Numbered from the stretch's first letter, positions 1-10,739 are shown. The stretch: 64,000 nt of DNA from Geodermatophilus marinus (GCF_003428645.1 NZ_QVQH01000008.1:165929-229928); one strand, 5' to 3'. The notes: a model not told the origin generated them from the letters alone. Made by a program: numbers and translations.

Positions 1-1058
1 GTCTCGAAGACCGACGCCGGGTCGGCCGCGGCGCCGATCGCGCGGGCGAACTCGGCGAACAGCCCGACCCACGCCTCGAGCTCGCTGGCCCCGTTGTTGC
101 AGTGCACCATGGCCACCGGGTCCCCGGCCGGCGTGGTGACCAGGTCGAGCTCGCGGTGCACCCGGCCCAGCTCCTGCTCGAGCACGACCATCGCGAAGAT
201 GCTGGTCCCGGCCGAGACGTTGCCGGTGCGCGGGGCGACCGAGTTGGTGGCCACCATGCCCGTCCCCGCGTCCCCCTCGGGCGGGCAGACCGGGGCGCCC
301 GGCCGCAGCCGCCCGGTGGGGTCGAGCAGCGCCGCCCCCGCTTCGGTCAGCGTGCCGGCCGGCCGGCCGGCGAGCGCGATCGCCGGCAGCAGGTCGGCCA
401 GGGTCAGCGCCACCCCGGCCTCGGCCGCGAGCCGGTCGAACCGGGCCAGCATCGGGGCGGCCCAGCCGCCGGTGCCGCTGTCGACCGGGAACACGCCGCT
501 GGCGTCGCCGATGCCGAGGACGCGCTCGCCGGTCAGCTGCCAGTGCACCCAGCCGGCCAGGGTCGTCAGGTGGTGCAGCCGGCCGAGGTGCTCCTCGCCG
601 TCCAGGATCGCCTGGTAGAGGTGGGCGACGCTCCAGCGGTGCGGGATGTTGTGGCCGAACTCCGCGGTGAGCCGCTCCGCCGCCCGGCCCGTGTTGGTGT
701 TCCGCCAGGTGCGGAACGGGGTCAGCAGCTCGCCGTCGGCGTCGAGAGCCAGGTAGCCGTGCATCATCGCCGACACCCCGAGCGCGCCGACGCCCGCCAG
801 CTCCACCCCGTGGCGCCGCCGCACGTCGTCGGCCAGGGCCGCGACGCTCCCCTGCAGGCCGGCCCGGACGGCGTCCAGGGAGTACGTCCACAGCCCGTCC
901 ACGAGCCGGTTCTCCCAGTCGTGGGTGCCGACGGCGAGGGACTCGTGGTCCGGGCCGATCAGCACGGCCTTGATCCGGGTCGACCCGAGCTCGATGCCCA
1001 GGGCCGTGCGCCCCGCGGTGATCACCTCACCCGGGTGCACGCCGGCGTGCGTCGTCAT
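1..1058 (-). CDS. FGGY-family sugar kinase (ribulokinase/xylulokinase-like), 3' end outside window
   Basis: ATP-dependent kinase expected to phosphorylate the pentulose or hexulose made from the sugar imported by the adjacent ABC transporter. The reading frame stays open from an ATG at 1058 to the window edge (352 codons). Near the N terminus it shows the FGGY phosphate-1 motif ALGIELGSTRIKAVLIG, and further on MMHGYLALD, the Gly-rich GDAGTGMVATNSVAPRTGN and SAGTSIFAMVVLE, all typical of the COG1070 kinases. The C-terminal ATP-binding half is cut off. A perfect LacI-type palindrome lies 112 bp upstream, so it probably has its own repressed promoter. The substrate (L-ribulose, D-xylulose or another) cannot be fixed from this half alone; the ChvE/Mms context favours arabinose- or xylose-type sugars. 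Confidence 0.85.
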   Translation of the reverse strand, partial: MTTHAGVHPGEVITAGRTALGIELGSTRIKAVLIGPDHESLAVGTHDWENRLVDGLWTYSLDAVRAGLQGSVAALADDVRRRHGVELAGVGALGVSAMMHGYLALDADGELLTPFRTWRNTNTGRAAERLTAEFGHNIPHRWSVAHLYQAILDGEEHLGRLHHLTTLAGWVHWQLTGERVLGIGDASGVFPVDSGTGGWAAPMLARFDRLAAEAGVALTLADLLPAIALAGRPAGTLTEAGAALLDPTGRLRPGAPVCPPEGDAGTGMVATNSVAPRTGNVSAGTSIFAMVVLEQELGRVHRELDLVTTPAGDPVAMVHCNNGASELEAWVGLFAEFARAIGAAADPASVFE

Positions 1059-1169
1059 GTCAGGAGTGCCTTCCGTTCCCGGTGACAGGACTGGTTCCAG
1101 TTCCAGCGGGGCCGGGCCCCGGCGGGTCCCGGCGATCCGGTCGACCGCCGGGTGCGGCGCACGACCCGA

Positions 1170-1183
1170 TGTTAGCGCTAACA
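1170..1183. promoter_or_regulatory. LacI-type operator (perfect 14-bp palindrome)
   Basis: TGTTAGCGCTAACA is a perfect palindrome with the central CG of LacI/GalR-family operators. It lies between the end of lacI and the start of the FGGY kinase. A nearly identical copy (TGTGAGCGCTAACA) precedes chvE at 6457-6470. It presumably represses a promoter serving the kinase and genes beyond the left edge. Confidence 0.8.
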
Positions 1184-1195
1184 GGAGCGGCGGCG

Positions 1196-2299
1196 TCAGG
1201 TCCCGTGCGGCGCAGGCCCGCTGCTCGCACGGACGAACAGCCTGGGCGGCACCGGGTCGGGGTGCAGCTCGCGCCCCTCGAGCCGGGCCAGCACCAGGGC
1301 GACGCCACGACGGCCGAGCTCGGCGAAGTCCTGGCGGACCGTGGTCAGCGGCGGGGTGAAGTACGGCGCCTCGGGCAGGTCGTCGAAGCCGACGACGCTG
1401 ACGTCGCGCGGGGCCTCCAGGCCCTCCTCGTGGAAGGCCGCGAGCAGGCCCAGGGCCATCTGGTCGTTGGCCAGGAACACGGCGGTGACGTCGACGCCCC
1501 GGCGTACCCGCTCGGCCAGCCGCTTGCCCGCGGCGTGGCCGGAGGACGGCGTCCAGTCCCCCTGCAGCACCTCGGGCACCGCGGCCCCGGCCGCGGTGAG
1601 CTCCGCCCGCCAGCCGGCCACGCGGTCGCGGGCCTCCTGCGAGTCGGCCGGGCCGGTCACGTGGTGCACGGTCCGGTGGCCGAGGTCGAGCAGGTGGCGG
1701 GTGGCCAGGCGGGCGCCGGCCACCTGGTCCACGCCGACCGCGGGCTCCACCGCCGAGCCACCGCTCTGCACCGACACCAGCGGCACGGGTGCGGAGATCT
1801 CGTGCAGCGCCTCGGCGGCGTCGTCGTACGTGCCCAGGGCGACCACGGCGTCGACCGACTGCCCGACGAGCCGGTCGACGGCGTCGCGCATCGCGTCCGC
1901 GGTCGCCTCGTCGAGGACGGTGACCGACAGCGAGTACCCCGCGGCGCGGGCGGCCTTCTCCAGGCCGACCATCGTCTGCGCCGGGCCGTACTGGTTGATG
2001 TTCACCGCGACGAACCCGAAGGTGCGGGTCGAGCCGGTGACCAGGGCCCGGGCCGCGGTGTTGGGCCGGTAGCCCAGCTCGCGGATGGCCCGTTCCACCC
2101 GCTCGCGGGTGTGCGGGGCGACGTTCGGGTGGCCGTTGATGACCCGGGAGACGGTCTGGTGGGACACCCCGGCGCGCGCGGCGACGTCGGACATCGCCAG
2201 CCCGCGCGGGTGCACCGCCGTCCCCCCTCTCCGGGCCGCCGCGGGCCGCCCCCCGCCCGGAGCGGCCCCGCGGGTGCCCCGCGGGGCCGCGACGGACAT
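1196..2299 (-). CDS. LacI family sugar-responsive repressor
   Basis: Transcriptional repressor, 367 aa from the ATG that overlaps the mmsB stop (TGATG). The helix-turn-helix VAARAGVSHQTVSRVING lies near residues 39-56, followed by the hinge helix (RPNTAARALVTG) and a periplasmic-binding-protein-like sugar domain ending with VSVVGFDDLPEAPYFTPPLTTV. The first 35 residues are Pro/Arg/Gly-rich and unlike the family, so a GTG at 2215 or the ATG at 2194 may be the true start. It is encoded inside the sugar transport operon, and two matching operators flank the operon, so autoregulation is likely. The inducer is inferred to be the transported monosaccharide or its phosphate. Confidence 0.9.
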   Translation of the reverse strand: MSVAAPRGTRGAAPGGGRPAAARRGGTAVHPRGLAMSDVAARAGVSHQTVSRVINGHPNVAPHTRERVERAIRELGYRPNTAARALVTGSTRTFGFVAVNINQYGPAQTMVGLEKAARAAGYSLSVTVLDEATADAMRDAVDRLVGQSVDAVVALGTYDDAAEALHEISAPVPLVSVQSGGSAVEPAVGVDQVAGARLATRHLLDLGHRTVHHVTGPADSQEARDRVAGWRAELTAAGAAVPEVLQGDWTPSSGHAAGKRLAERVRRGVDVTAVFLANDQMALGLLAAFHEEGLEAPRDVSVVGFDDLPEAPYFTPPLTTVRQDFAELGRRGVALVLARLEGRELHPDPVPPRLFVRASSGPAPHGT

Positions 2300-3542
2300 C
2301 AGCGGGAGGCGCCGGCGCGGCGCTTGTTGTAGACGTCGAACGCGACGGCCAGCAGCAGGACCAGGCCCTTGACCACCGACTGGATCTGCTGCTCCACCCC
2401 CATGAGCTGCATGCCGTTGCTCATCACGGCCATGATCAGGCCGCCGACCATGGCTCCCACGACGGTACCGACACCACCGGTGACGGCGGCGCCACCGATG
2501 AAGGCCGCGGCGATCGCGTCGAGCTCGAACATGTTGCCCGCCGCGGGCTGGGCCCCGTTGGACCGCGAGGAGTAGATGATCCCGGCGATCGCGGACAGGA
2601 AGCCCATGTTCACGAAGATCCAGAAGTTGACCGCCTTGACCTTGACGCCCGAGAGCGTCGCGGCGGCCAGGTTGCCGCCGATGGCGTAGACCTGCCGGCC
2701 GAACACGGTCTTCTTCGTGATCAGCCCGTAGGCGAGGATCAGCACCGCCAGGATGATCAGCACGATCGGCAGGCCGCGGGCGTGCGCCAGCTGCCAGGCG
2801 AAGGCCATGACCACGGCCCCGACCACGACGATCTTGGTGACGAACAGCGGGAAGGACTCCACCGGCTGCTGGTAGCGGATCTTCGCGCTGCGGGCGCGCC
2901 ACTGGCTCACCGCGTAGCCGGCCACGGCGATCGCCCCGATGAGCAGGGTGAAGGCGTCGTAGCCGTACCCGCCGAGCAGGCCGTTGAGGAAGCCGGCGGC
3001 GATCCGCGTGTACTCCCGCGGGAACGGCGACAGCGAGATGTTGTCCAGCACCTGCAGCGTCAGACCGCGGAACAGCAGCATGCCGGCGAGGGTCACGATG
3101 AACGCCGGGATGCCGACGTAGGCCACCCAGAAGCCGTGCCAGGCGCCGACGGCGAGGCCCACCGCGATCGCGGCGAGCACGCCGACCCACCACGGCAGCC
3201 CCTCGCGGATGACCAGCACCGCCGAGACCGCACCGGTCAGCGCCACCACCGACCCGACCGAGAGGTCGATGTGCCCGGCGATGATCACGATGACCATGCC
3301 GATCGCCAGCACCAGGATGTAGGAGTACTGCAGGATGATGTTGGTGATGTTCCCGGGCTGCAGCAGGGTGCCCCCGGTGAGCACGGCGAACAGCGCGACG
3401 ATCGCCACGAAGGCGATGTAGATGCCGCTGGTCCGGAGGTTGCGGGACAGCAGGTCCCGCACGTTGCTGCTGCCGGTGTGCAGCGAGCGGGCCGGCGAGG
3501 CCGCGGGGGTGACGTCCTCGTTCTGGGGAGGAGCGGTCCTGG

Positions 3543-3546
<4 letters not shown>
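2299..3546 (-). CDS. mmsB: monosaccharide ABC transporter permease (MmsB/GguB type)
   Basis: Inner-membrane channel subunit of the ChvE-MmsAB sugar importer, 415 aa, starting at the ATG that overlaps the mmsA stop in an ATGA. About ten hydrophobic segments are visible. The branched-chain/ribose-permease motif [16 protein letters not shown] and the C-terminal [21 protein letters not shown] loop region are conserved in RbsC/XylH-type permeases. An insertion of about 60 residues around residue 210 (IRYQQPVES region) distinguishes GguB/MmsB proteins from shorter RbsC proteins. It acts with the ATPase encoded immediately upstream and the lipoprotein receptor ChvE. Confidence 0.93.
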
Positions 3547-5081
<1,535 letters not shown>

Positions 5082-5182
5082 GGGACTCCGTCTTCCTCGT
5101 GCGCGCCGCGCGCGCCCGCGGGTGGGTGGACCGGATGTGCAGGACCCGGGCGGGTGGGCCGTGCGCCCCCCGCCCGGTGGTG

Positions 5183-5222
5183 CCGGTCGGGTCCGGCAGC
5201 CGGTGCTGCCGGACCCGACCGG
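5183..5222 (-). terminator. intercistronic hairpin between chvE and mmsA
   Basis: Perfect 17-bp inverted repeat, CCGGTCGGGTCCGGCAG at 5183-5199 and CTGCCGGACCCGACCGG at 5206-5222, with a 6-nt loop. It sits between the binding-protein gene and the ATPase gene of one transcription unit. Such hairpins often stabilise or partly terminate the upstream message so that the receptor is made in excess over the membrane components. No U-run follows. Confidence 0.7.
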
Positions 5223-5240
5223 GCTCGGTGGGGCGGGAGG

Positions 5241-6386
5241 TCAGTCCTGCGCCTGGCCGCTGGCGACCTCTTCCTGGGTCCAGTAGCCGGAGTCGACGAG
5301 CACCGACTGGATGTTGTCGGCGAACACCGTCTCGACCGGGAGCAGGTACGAGGGGACGACCTTCACCCCGTTGTCGTAGGTGGTGGTGTCGTTGGCCTCG
5401 GGCTCCTCGCCCTCGAGGAAGGCCTCGGCGGCGACGACGGCCTGCTCGGCCAGCAGGCGGGTGTCCTTGAAGATCGTGGAGTTCTGGGTGCCGTCCGCGA
5501 TCAGCTTCACCGAGGCGATCTCGGCGTCCTGGCCGGTGATGACGGGCATCGGCCGCTCCGGCGTGCCGTAGCCGGCGTTCTGCAGGGCGGTGATGATGCC
5601 GCGCGAGAGGCCGTCATACGGCGAGAGGACGCCGTTGACCACGGAGCCGTCGTTGTAGGTGGAGGTCAGCAGGTCCTCCATCCGCCGCTGGGCGGTCTCC
5701 TGCTGCCAGCGGAGGATGGCGATCTGCTCGATCGCGGTCTGGCCGGACTTCACCGTCAGGACGCCCTCGTCGATGAGCGGCTGCAGGACCGACATGGCGC
5801 CCTCGTAGAAGAAGTGCGCGTTGTTGTCGTCCAGCGAGCCGGCGAACAGCTCGACGTTGAACGGCCCGGCGACGTCGGTGCGCTCGCCGTTGCGGTCGAG
5901 GACGCCGAGGCCGGCGAGCAGCGCGTTGGCCTGGGCCACGCCGACCTGGAAGTTGTCGAAGCTGACGTAGAAGTCGACGTTCTCGCTGTCGCGGATCAGC
6001 CGGTCGTAGGAGATGACGGGGATGTTGTTCGACGCGGCGTTCTCGAGCTGGCTCGACAGCGCGGTGCCGTCGATGGCCGCGATGATCAGCAGGTCGGCGC
6101 CCTCGGTGATCATCTGGTCGATCTGCTGCGACTGGGTGGGGATGTCGTCGTTGGCGTACTGGAGCTCGACCTGGTAGCCGGCCCCCTCCAACTGCTCCTG
6201 GACGGAGTTGCCGTCCGCGATCCACCGCTCCGAGGTCTGGGTCGGCATCGAGACGCCGACCAGCAGGTCCTCGGGGGCGGCGTCGCCGCCCGCCCCCCCG
6301 CTGCCACCGGCACCCTCGCCGCCGCAGGCCGCCAGGCCGAGCGCCAGGACGGCGCCGGCGGCGGTCACACCGAGCTTGCTTCGCAC
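5241..6386 (-). CDS. chvE: ChvE-type monosaccharide-binding lipoprotein
   Basis: Extracytoplasmic sugar receptor of the MmsAB transporter, 381 aa. The chosen GTG at 6386 is preceded by AGGAG with 5-nt spacing. The product opens with a lipoprotein signal peptide ending LGLAACGG (lipidated Cys about residue 21). The mature N terminus LLVGVSMPTQTSERWIADG and the run through DDIPTQ..QIDQMI..GADLLIIAAIDGTALS are diagnostic of ChvE-like multiple-sugar receptors; later NVDFYVSFDN and VNGVLSPYDGLSRGI fit the two-lobed binding fold. It is first in the operon and is preceded by a LacI-type operator. Confidence 0.93.
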   Translation of the reverse strand: MRSKLGVTAAGAVLALGLAACGGEGAGGSGGAGGDAAPEDLLVGVSMPTQTSERWIADGNSVQEQLEGAGYQVELQYANDDIPTQSQQIDQMITEGADLLIIAAIDGTALSSQLENAASNNIPVISYDRLIRDSENVDFYVSFDNFQVGVAQANALLAGLGVLDRNGERTDVAGPFNVELFAGSLDDNNAHFFYEGAMSVLQPLIDEGVLTVKSGQTAIEQIAILRWQQETAQRRMEDLLTSTYNDGSVVNGVLSPYDGLSRGIITALQNAGYGTPERPMPVITGQDAEIASVKLIADGTQNSTIFKDTRLLAEQAVVAAEAFLEGEEPEANDTTTYDNGVKVVPSYLLPVETVFADNIQSVLVDSGYWTQEEVASGQAQD

Positions 6387-6456
6387 GTGGACTCCTTCTC
6401 GTGATCTCTGCGCGCTCGCACCGGGCGCAGGCCGCACCCGTGGCGGGCGCCACTAG

Positions 6457-6470
6457 TGTGAGCGCTAACA
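6457..6470. promoter_or_regulatory. LacI-type operator upstream of chvE
   Basis: TGTGAGCGCTAACA differs by one base from the perfect palindrome at 1170-1183. It lies 71 bp upstream of the chvE start and should be the main control point of the sugar operon. The divergent MFS gene starts 160 bp away on the other side. Confidence 0.8.
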
Positions 6471-6630
6471 ACTGGGCCGCGTCAAGACCTGTCACCGATC
6501 CGACCGTCACGGTCACGTAACGCTGCCGTCACCCGCCGGTCGCCCGTCCGAGGTGGTGGGCGGTGCCGGCGGGCGCCCGGAGGCTACTCTCCGGTAACTC
6601 TGGCGACGCGAGGCGGCGGGAGGGCCGACG

Positions 6631-8091
6631 GTGGCACGGACGCGCGGGGTCCGCGGAGCCGGCCGGCTCGGCGGCGGGCTGGTCGGCTGGCTGGTCGCCG
6701 TCGAGTTCACCAGCGGCGTGCTGCAGGGCTACTACGTCCCGCTGCTCACCGACATCGCCCGCCACCTGTCGATCACCGACGCCGACGTCAACTGGCTCGA
6801 GGCCGCGCAGCTCATGCTCTCGGCCATCGCGGTGCCGGTGCTGGCCAAGCTGGGGGACGTGCACGGCCACCGGCGCGTGCTGCTGGCCTCGGCGGTGGTC
6901 ACCGCGGCGGCCACCGCCACGCTCGCGGTCGCGTCGTCCTTCCCGGTGTTCCTCGTCGCCTGGGCGGTGCAGGGGGTCTACACCGCGTGGCTGCCGCTGC
7001 AGGTGGCGCTCATCCACGCCCGGGCCCGCGGGCTGCCGGACACCGCCGCCCGCACCCGGCGGGCCACCGGCGCGATCGTCGCCGCGCTGCAGGCCGGGGC
7101 CATCGTCGGCGCGCTCGGCGCCGGGCAGCTCGGCACCGCGCTGGCCGGGCGGGTCCAGCTGGTGCTCGTCGTCCCGGCGGTGCTCGTGGTCGGGGTGTGC
7201 CTGGTCGTGGCGTTCCGGGTGCCGGAGGCCGGTGCCCGCGGCGACGGCCGGGTCGACAGCGGCGGTGCGGTGCTGCTGGCGCTGGTGCTGCTCGTGGTCA
7301 CCGGGGGGCTGACCGCCGTCCGGCTGGCCGACGGTGCCGCGTGGCCGTGGCTGCTCACCGCGGCGGGCGTGCTGCTCGTCGTCCCGTTCGTCCGGTACGA
7401 GCTGCGCCGGCCCGACCCGCTGGTCGACCCGCGGTTGTTCCGGGACCCGGCGATGTGGCCGGTGCAGCTGACCGCCGGGTTGTTCGGCGTCAGCGTGCTC
7501 GGGGCGCAGGGCCCGCTGTCGACCTACGCCCGCACCGACCCGGCGGTCTACGGCTACGGCCTGGGGCTCTCGACCGGCTCGGTCTCGGTCGTGATCGGCG
7601 GCTACGTCGTCTCCCTGCTGGTCGGCGCGCTGCTGTTCGCCCGCGTCTCGGCCTGGACCAGCCCGCGCGGCACCCTGGTCGGGGCGGCGGTCCTCACCGG
7701 CACGGGGTACCTGCTGCTCGTGCCGTTCTCGACGACGCTGCCCCAGGTCCTGGCCTGCATGGTGGTCGCCGGCGCCGGGTCGGGGGCCCTGGTCGCCGCC
7801 CTCCCCGCGGCCGCGGCGACGGCCGCCCCGGCTGGCCGCACCGGCGTGGCCACCGGGCTGACCAACACCACCAAGGTGCTCGGCGGGACGTTCGCCTCGG
7901 CCACCTTCGCCGTCGCGCTGGCCACCGGCGCGCCGACGCTGGCCGACGGGACGGCGGGCACGGCCGGCTCGCTGGGCGGCTACGTGACCGTCTGGTCGGT
8001 CTGCGGCGGGACGGCGCTGCTGGCGGCGCTCGCCCTGCTGGTGGTGCCGCGGCGGGCGTTCGCCGATCCGGCCCCGGCGGTCGCGCCGTGA
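6631..8091 (+). CDS. MFS transporter, DHA2 (EmrB/QacA) type
   Basis: Proton-driven membrane exporter of about 486 aa, beginning with GTG after a GGAGGG Shine-Dalgarno. About 14 hydrophobic segments are visible. The loop after TM2 carries the MFS motif A variant KLGDVHGHRRVLL (about residues 72-84), and WLEAAQLMLSAIAVPV matches the QacA/EmrB family. The likely substrate is a drug-like or metabolic small molecule; the sequence does not say which. Its stop codon overlaps the GTG of the M20 peptidase gene, so the two are translationally coupled. That pairing might link export and peptide or amide hydrolysis, but this is speculation. Confidence 0.88.
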   Translation: MARTRGVRGAGRLGGGLVGWLVAVEFTSGVLQGYYVPLLTDIARHLSITDADVNWLEAAQLMLSAIAVPVLAKLGDVHGHRRVLLASAVVTAAATATLAVASSFPVFLVAWAVQGVYTAWLPLQVALIHARARGLPDTAARTRRATGAIVAALQAGAIVGALGAGQLGTALAGRVQLVLVVPAVLVVGVCLVVAFRVPEAGARGDGRVDSGGAVLLALVLLVVTGGLTAVRLADGAAWPWLLTAAGVLLVVPFVRYELRRPDPLVDPRLFRDPAMWPVQLTAGLFGVSVLGAQGPLSTYARTDPAVYGYGLGLSTGSVSVVIGGYVVSLLVGALLFARVSAWTSPRGTLVGAAVLTGTGYLLLVPFSTTLPQVLACMVVAGAGSGALVAALPAAAATAAPAGRTGVATGLTNTTKVLGGTFASATFAVALATGAPTLADGTAGTAGSLGGYVTVWSVCGGTALLAALALLVVPRRAFADPAPAVAP

Positions 8092-9527
8092 GGCCGGCGC
8101 TGCTGGCCGGGTGCGCGGTGGCGGCCGGGGCGGTCGCGGCCGCCGCCCGACGGGTCGCGCGGTTCCGGCCGGTGCCGGTCGACACCGACCCCGCCGACGC
8201 CGGCGGCCTGGACGCCGCCGGGATGGCCGAGCGGCTGGGCGAGCTGATCCGCATCCCGACGGTCTCCTCCCGCGACCCGGGCGCGGTCGACCGGGCGGCG
8301 TTCGCCCGGTTCCGCGAGCGGCTGGCCGAGCTCTACCCGCACGCCCACCGGGTGCTGGAGCTCCGGGTGCTGGGCGACGGCGCGCTGCTGCACCGCTGGC
8401 CCGGCCGGACCGACGGGGACCCGCTGGTGCTCATGGCCCACCACGACGTCGTCCCGGTCGACGGCCAGGCGTGGTCGGGCGACCCGTTCTCCGGGCGGGT
8501 CGCCGACGGGGTGGTGCACGGGCGCGGCGCGATCGACGACAAGGGCAGCCTGGTCGCGGTCCTCGAGGCCGTGGAGTCGCTGGCCGCCGAGGGCTTCGTC
8601 CCGGCCCGGGACGTGTGGATCTCCTCCGGGCACGACGAGGAGGTGGCCGGGGAGGGCGCCCGCCTGGCGGTGGCCGAGCTGCGGCGGCTCGGCGTCCGGC
8701 CGTGGCTGGTGCTCGACGAGGGCGGGGCGGTGGTGCGCGGGGTGTTCCCCGGGGTCGCCGGGCAGGTGGCCGTCGTCGGCCTGGCCGAGAAGGGGCGGGC
8801 CGGGATCGAGCTGTCGGTGACCGACCCCGGCGGGCACGCCTCGGCGCCGGTGCCCGGGGGCGCGACCGCACGCCTGGCCCGCGCGGTGCTGCGGGTGGAC
8901 CGCGCCCCGTTCCCCGTCCGCGTGGACGACGTCGTCCTCGGCATGGTCGACGCGCTCGGCCGCGCCGCCACCCCCGGGTACCGGGCGCTGTTCGCCCACG
9001 CGGCCCTGCTGCGGCCGCTGCTCGGGTCGGTGCTGGCGCGGGCCGGCCGGGAGGCCAACGCGCTGGTGCGCACGACCGCGGCGGTCACCCAGCTGGAGGG
9101 CAGCCGGGCGCGCAACGTGCTGGCCACCCGGGCCCGCGCGCACCTGGACGTGCGCATCGCCCTCGGGGAGACGGTGGCCTCGACGGTCGAGCGGCTGCGG
9201 CGGGTCGTGGACGACCCGGCGGTGGAGGTGCGGGTGGTCGACGGGGAGGACCCGTCACCGGTCTCGCGCACGGACAACGCGGCCTTCGCCGCGCTCACCT
9301 CCGCGGTGCGGGCGGTGTACCCGGAGGCCGCCGTGGCCCCGTACGTGATGGTGCAGGCCAGCGACGCCCGGCACTTCTGCGCGATCAGCGACAGCGTCTA
9401 CCGGTTCATGCCCTTCGACCTCACCCGGGAGGAGCTGGCCGCGCTGCACGCGGCCGACGAGCGGATCCGGGTGGACGCCCTGCACCGCGGGGCGGTGTTC
9501 CACCGGCACCTGATCCGGCGGCTGTAG
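8088..9527 (+). CDS. M20 family metallopeptidase (carboxypeptidase S/PM20D-like)
   Basis: Zinc peptidase or amidohydrolase, 479 aa, starting at a GTG overlapping the MFS stop (GTGA). An N-terminal hydrophobic stretch (ALLAGCAVAAGAVAAAA) suggests a membrane anchor or uncleaved signal. Metal ligands and catalytic residues are all in place: LVLMAHHDVVPVD (His, Asp), GRGAIDDKGSLVA (bridging Asp), SGHDEEVAGEGA (Glu-Glu) and a late QASDARHF (His). The lid domain (GRAGIELSVTDPGGHAS) is conserved. An N-terminal anchor plus these motifs is typical of carboxypeptidase S and PM20D1 relatives. The physiological substrate is unknown. Confidence 0.9.
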   Translation: MRPALLAGCAVAAGAVAAAARRVARFRPVPVDTDPADAGGLDAAGMAERLGELIRIPTVSSRDPGAVDRAAFARFRERLAELYPHAHRVLELRVLGDGALLHRWPGRTDGDPLVLMAHHDVVPVDGQAWSGDPFSGRVADGVVHGRGAIDDKGSLVAVLEAVESLAAEGFVPARDVWISSGHDEEVAGEGARLAVAELRRLGVRPWLVLDEGGAVVRGVFPGVAGQVAVVGLAEKGRAGIELSVTDPGGHASAPVPGGATARLARAVLRVDRAPFPVRVDDVVLGMVDALGRAATPGYRALFAHAALLRPLLGSVLARAGREANALVRTTAAVTQLEGSRARNVLATRARAHLDVRIALGETVASTVERLRRVVDDPAVEVRVVDGEDPSPVSRTDNAAFAALTSAVRAVYPEAAVAPYVMVQASDARHFCAISDSVYRFMPFDLTREELAALHAADERIRVDALHRGAVFHRHLIRRL

Positions 9528-9530
9528 CCC

Positions 9531-9688
9531 CGGCCCGCCGCGATCCCGCCCGCCGCCCGCCGCCCGCCGTGATCCCGCCCGCCCGCCGCCCGCCGCCCGC
9601 CGTCCGCCGCCCGCCGTGATCATGGGGATGTGGCCGGCCGCCGCGGCGTGTCGGCGCGTGTCCCGGGCAAGAAGCCCATGATCACGGC
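9531..9688. repeat. low-complexity CCGCCCG tract followed by a 14-bp inverted repeat
   Basis: Positions 9531-9617 consist of iterated CCCGCCG/CCGCCCG units. This runs into an inverted repeat, GCCGTGATCATGGG at 9613-9626 and CCCATGATCACGGC at 9675-9688 (perfect 14-bp arms, 48-nt spacer). The tract sits between the convergent M20 and DUF5926 genes, so it may form a terminator or be a mobile-like intergenic repeat. Confidence 0.65.
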
Positions 9689-9747
9689 GAGAAGGGGCGA
9701 GAAGGGGCGACAAAGGGGCGGGGGGAGGCGAGGGGCGGCGAGGCGGC

Positions 9748-10686
9748 TCAGCGCAGGGTGATCTGGCGGGACAGCAGGCCGGCCCGGGCCCGCCGCTCGT
9801 CGGCGGTCAGCGGGTCGGTCACCTCCAGCGCCCGCTCGAGGCGCTCCTGGAACCGCGTCGCCGGCTCGGTCCACGCGGCCGCCGGGGTGTCGGCGGGCAG
9901 GTCCCACACCGGCACGAGCAGGCCGTGCGCCCGGAAGGCCCCCGCGTACCGGGTGCCCTCCCCCAGGAGGACCTCCCCCGACGCGCGCAGCCGGGCCAGC
10001 GCGTCGAGCAGCCGCTCCTCCGGCTCGGGCCGCACCCAGCGCAGGTGCGCCCGCTCGTTGCCCGGCCGCACCCAGTAGGCCGCCCCCAGGCCGGGCAGCA
10101 GCTCGGTCGGCAGCACGGCCTGGTTGGCCTGCTCCAGGCCGGCCCGGGCGGCCGCCGAGGGCTCGGTGCCCTCCAGCCAGAAGGCGAAGTCGGGGTGCAC
10201 GGTCACCTCGAACGGCGCCCCGAGGTCGACCAGCTCCTGCAGGCGCGGGCCGGCCGAGCCGGCGCCGCCGATCGGGCCCGGGTCGACGGGGGCGCCCTCC
10301 GGGGCCTCGAGCGCGGCGGCCAGCGCCGTCCCGAGGTCGCGGCTCACGTCGTCGGAGGAGGCCTGCAGCTGGACGCCGAGCAGGATCTCGCCGTTGGCCC
10401 GGACCAGCGCCGGCGCGCCACCGGGGAGCACGCTGGCGAGGGTGACCTCGCGGCCGTCGGCGGTGCGCAGCGGCACGGTCGCCGCGGGGACCAGCTCCCG
10501 CAGCGCCACCCAGTGCGGCTCCCCCGGCAGGCCCTCGAACGGCCGGGTCACCGGCGGGGCGTACCCGGAGCCGTGGCAGTGCTTGTACCGGCGGCCGGAG
10601 CCGCAGGGGCAGGGCGCCTTCGGGTTGACGCCGCCGTCGTCGGCGGCGGGGGCAGCGGGGCGCTTGCGGGTCGCGGAGCGGGCCAT
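9748..10686 (-). CDS. DUF5926 family protein with SEC-C zinc motif
   Basis: Conserved actinobacterial protein of unknown function, 312 aa. After a basic, Ala-rich start, residues of about 21-40 form a SEC-C motif (CPCGSGRRYKHCHG), the zinc-binding module also seen at the C terminus of SecA. The rest (EPHWVALRELVPAATVPL..., FEVTVHPDFAFWLEG) matches the uncharacterised DUF5926 family. No signal peptide or membrane segment is visible, so it should be cytoplasmic. It is divergent from the P450 gene with about 50 bp between starts. Confidence 0.85.
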   Translation of the reverse strand: MARSATRKRPAAPAADDGGVNPKAPCPCGSGRRYKHCHGSGYAPPVTRPFEGLPGEPHWVALRELVPAATVPLRTADGREVTLASVLPGGAPALVRANGEILLGVQLQASSDDVSRDLGTALAAALEAPEGAPVDPGPIGGAGSAGPRLQELVDLGAPFEVTVHPDFAFWLEGTEPSAAARAGLEQANQAVLPTELLPGLGAAYWVRPGNERAHLRWVRPEPEERLLDALARLRASGEVLLGEGTRYAGAFRAHGLLVPVWDLPADTPAAAWTEPATRFQERLERALEVTDPLTADERRARAGLLSRQITLR

Positions 10687-10739
10687 GGGGACGAGGGTAG
10701 GTGGGTGCCCCGCGGGGTCCCGTCGTAGCCTCCGGGGAC

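Noticed and set aside
1196..3193. A continuous 665-codon minus-strand frame that looks like a permease-repressor fusion
   Set aside because: Its first 300 codons are an out-of-frame shadow of mmsB (Arg/Ala-rich, no domain); the LacI protein starts at the ATG overlapping the mmsB stop.
6987..8087. Long plus-strand frame reading into the M20 peptidase gene
   Set aside because: It runs through the MFS gene in another frame and has the Arg/Gly/Ala composition of a high-GC shadow; the peptidase starts at the GTG overlapping the MFS stop.
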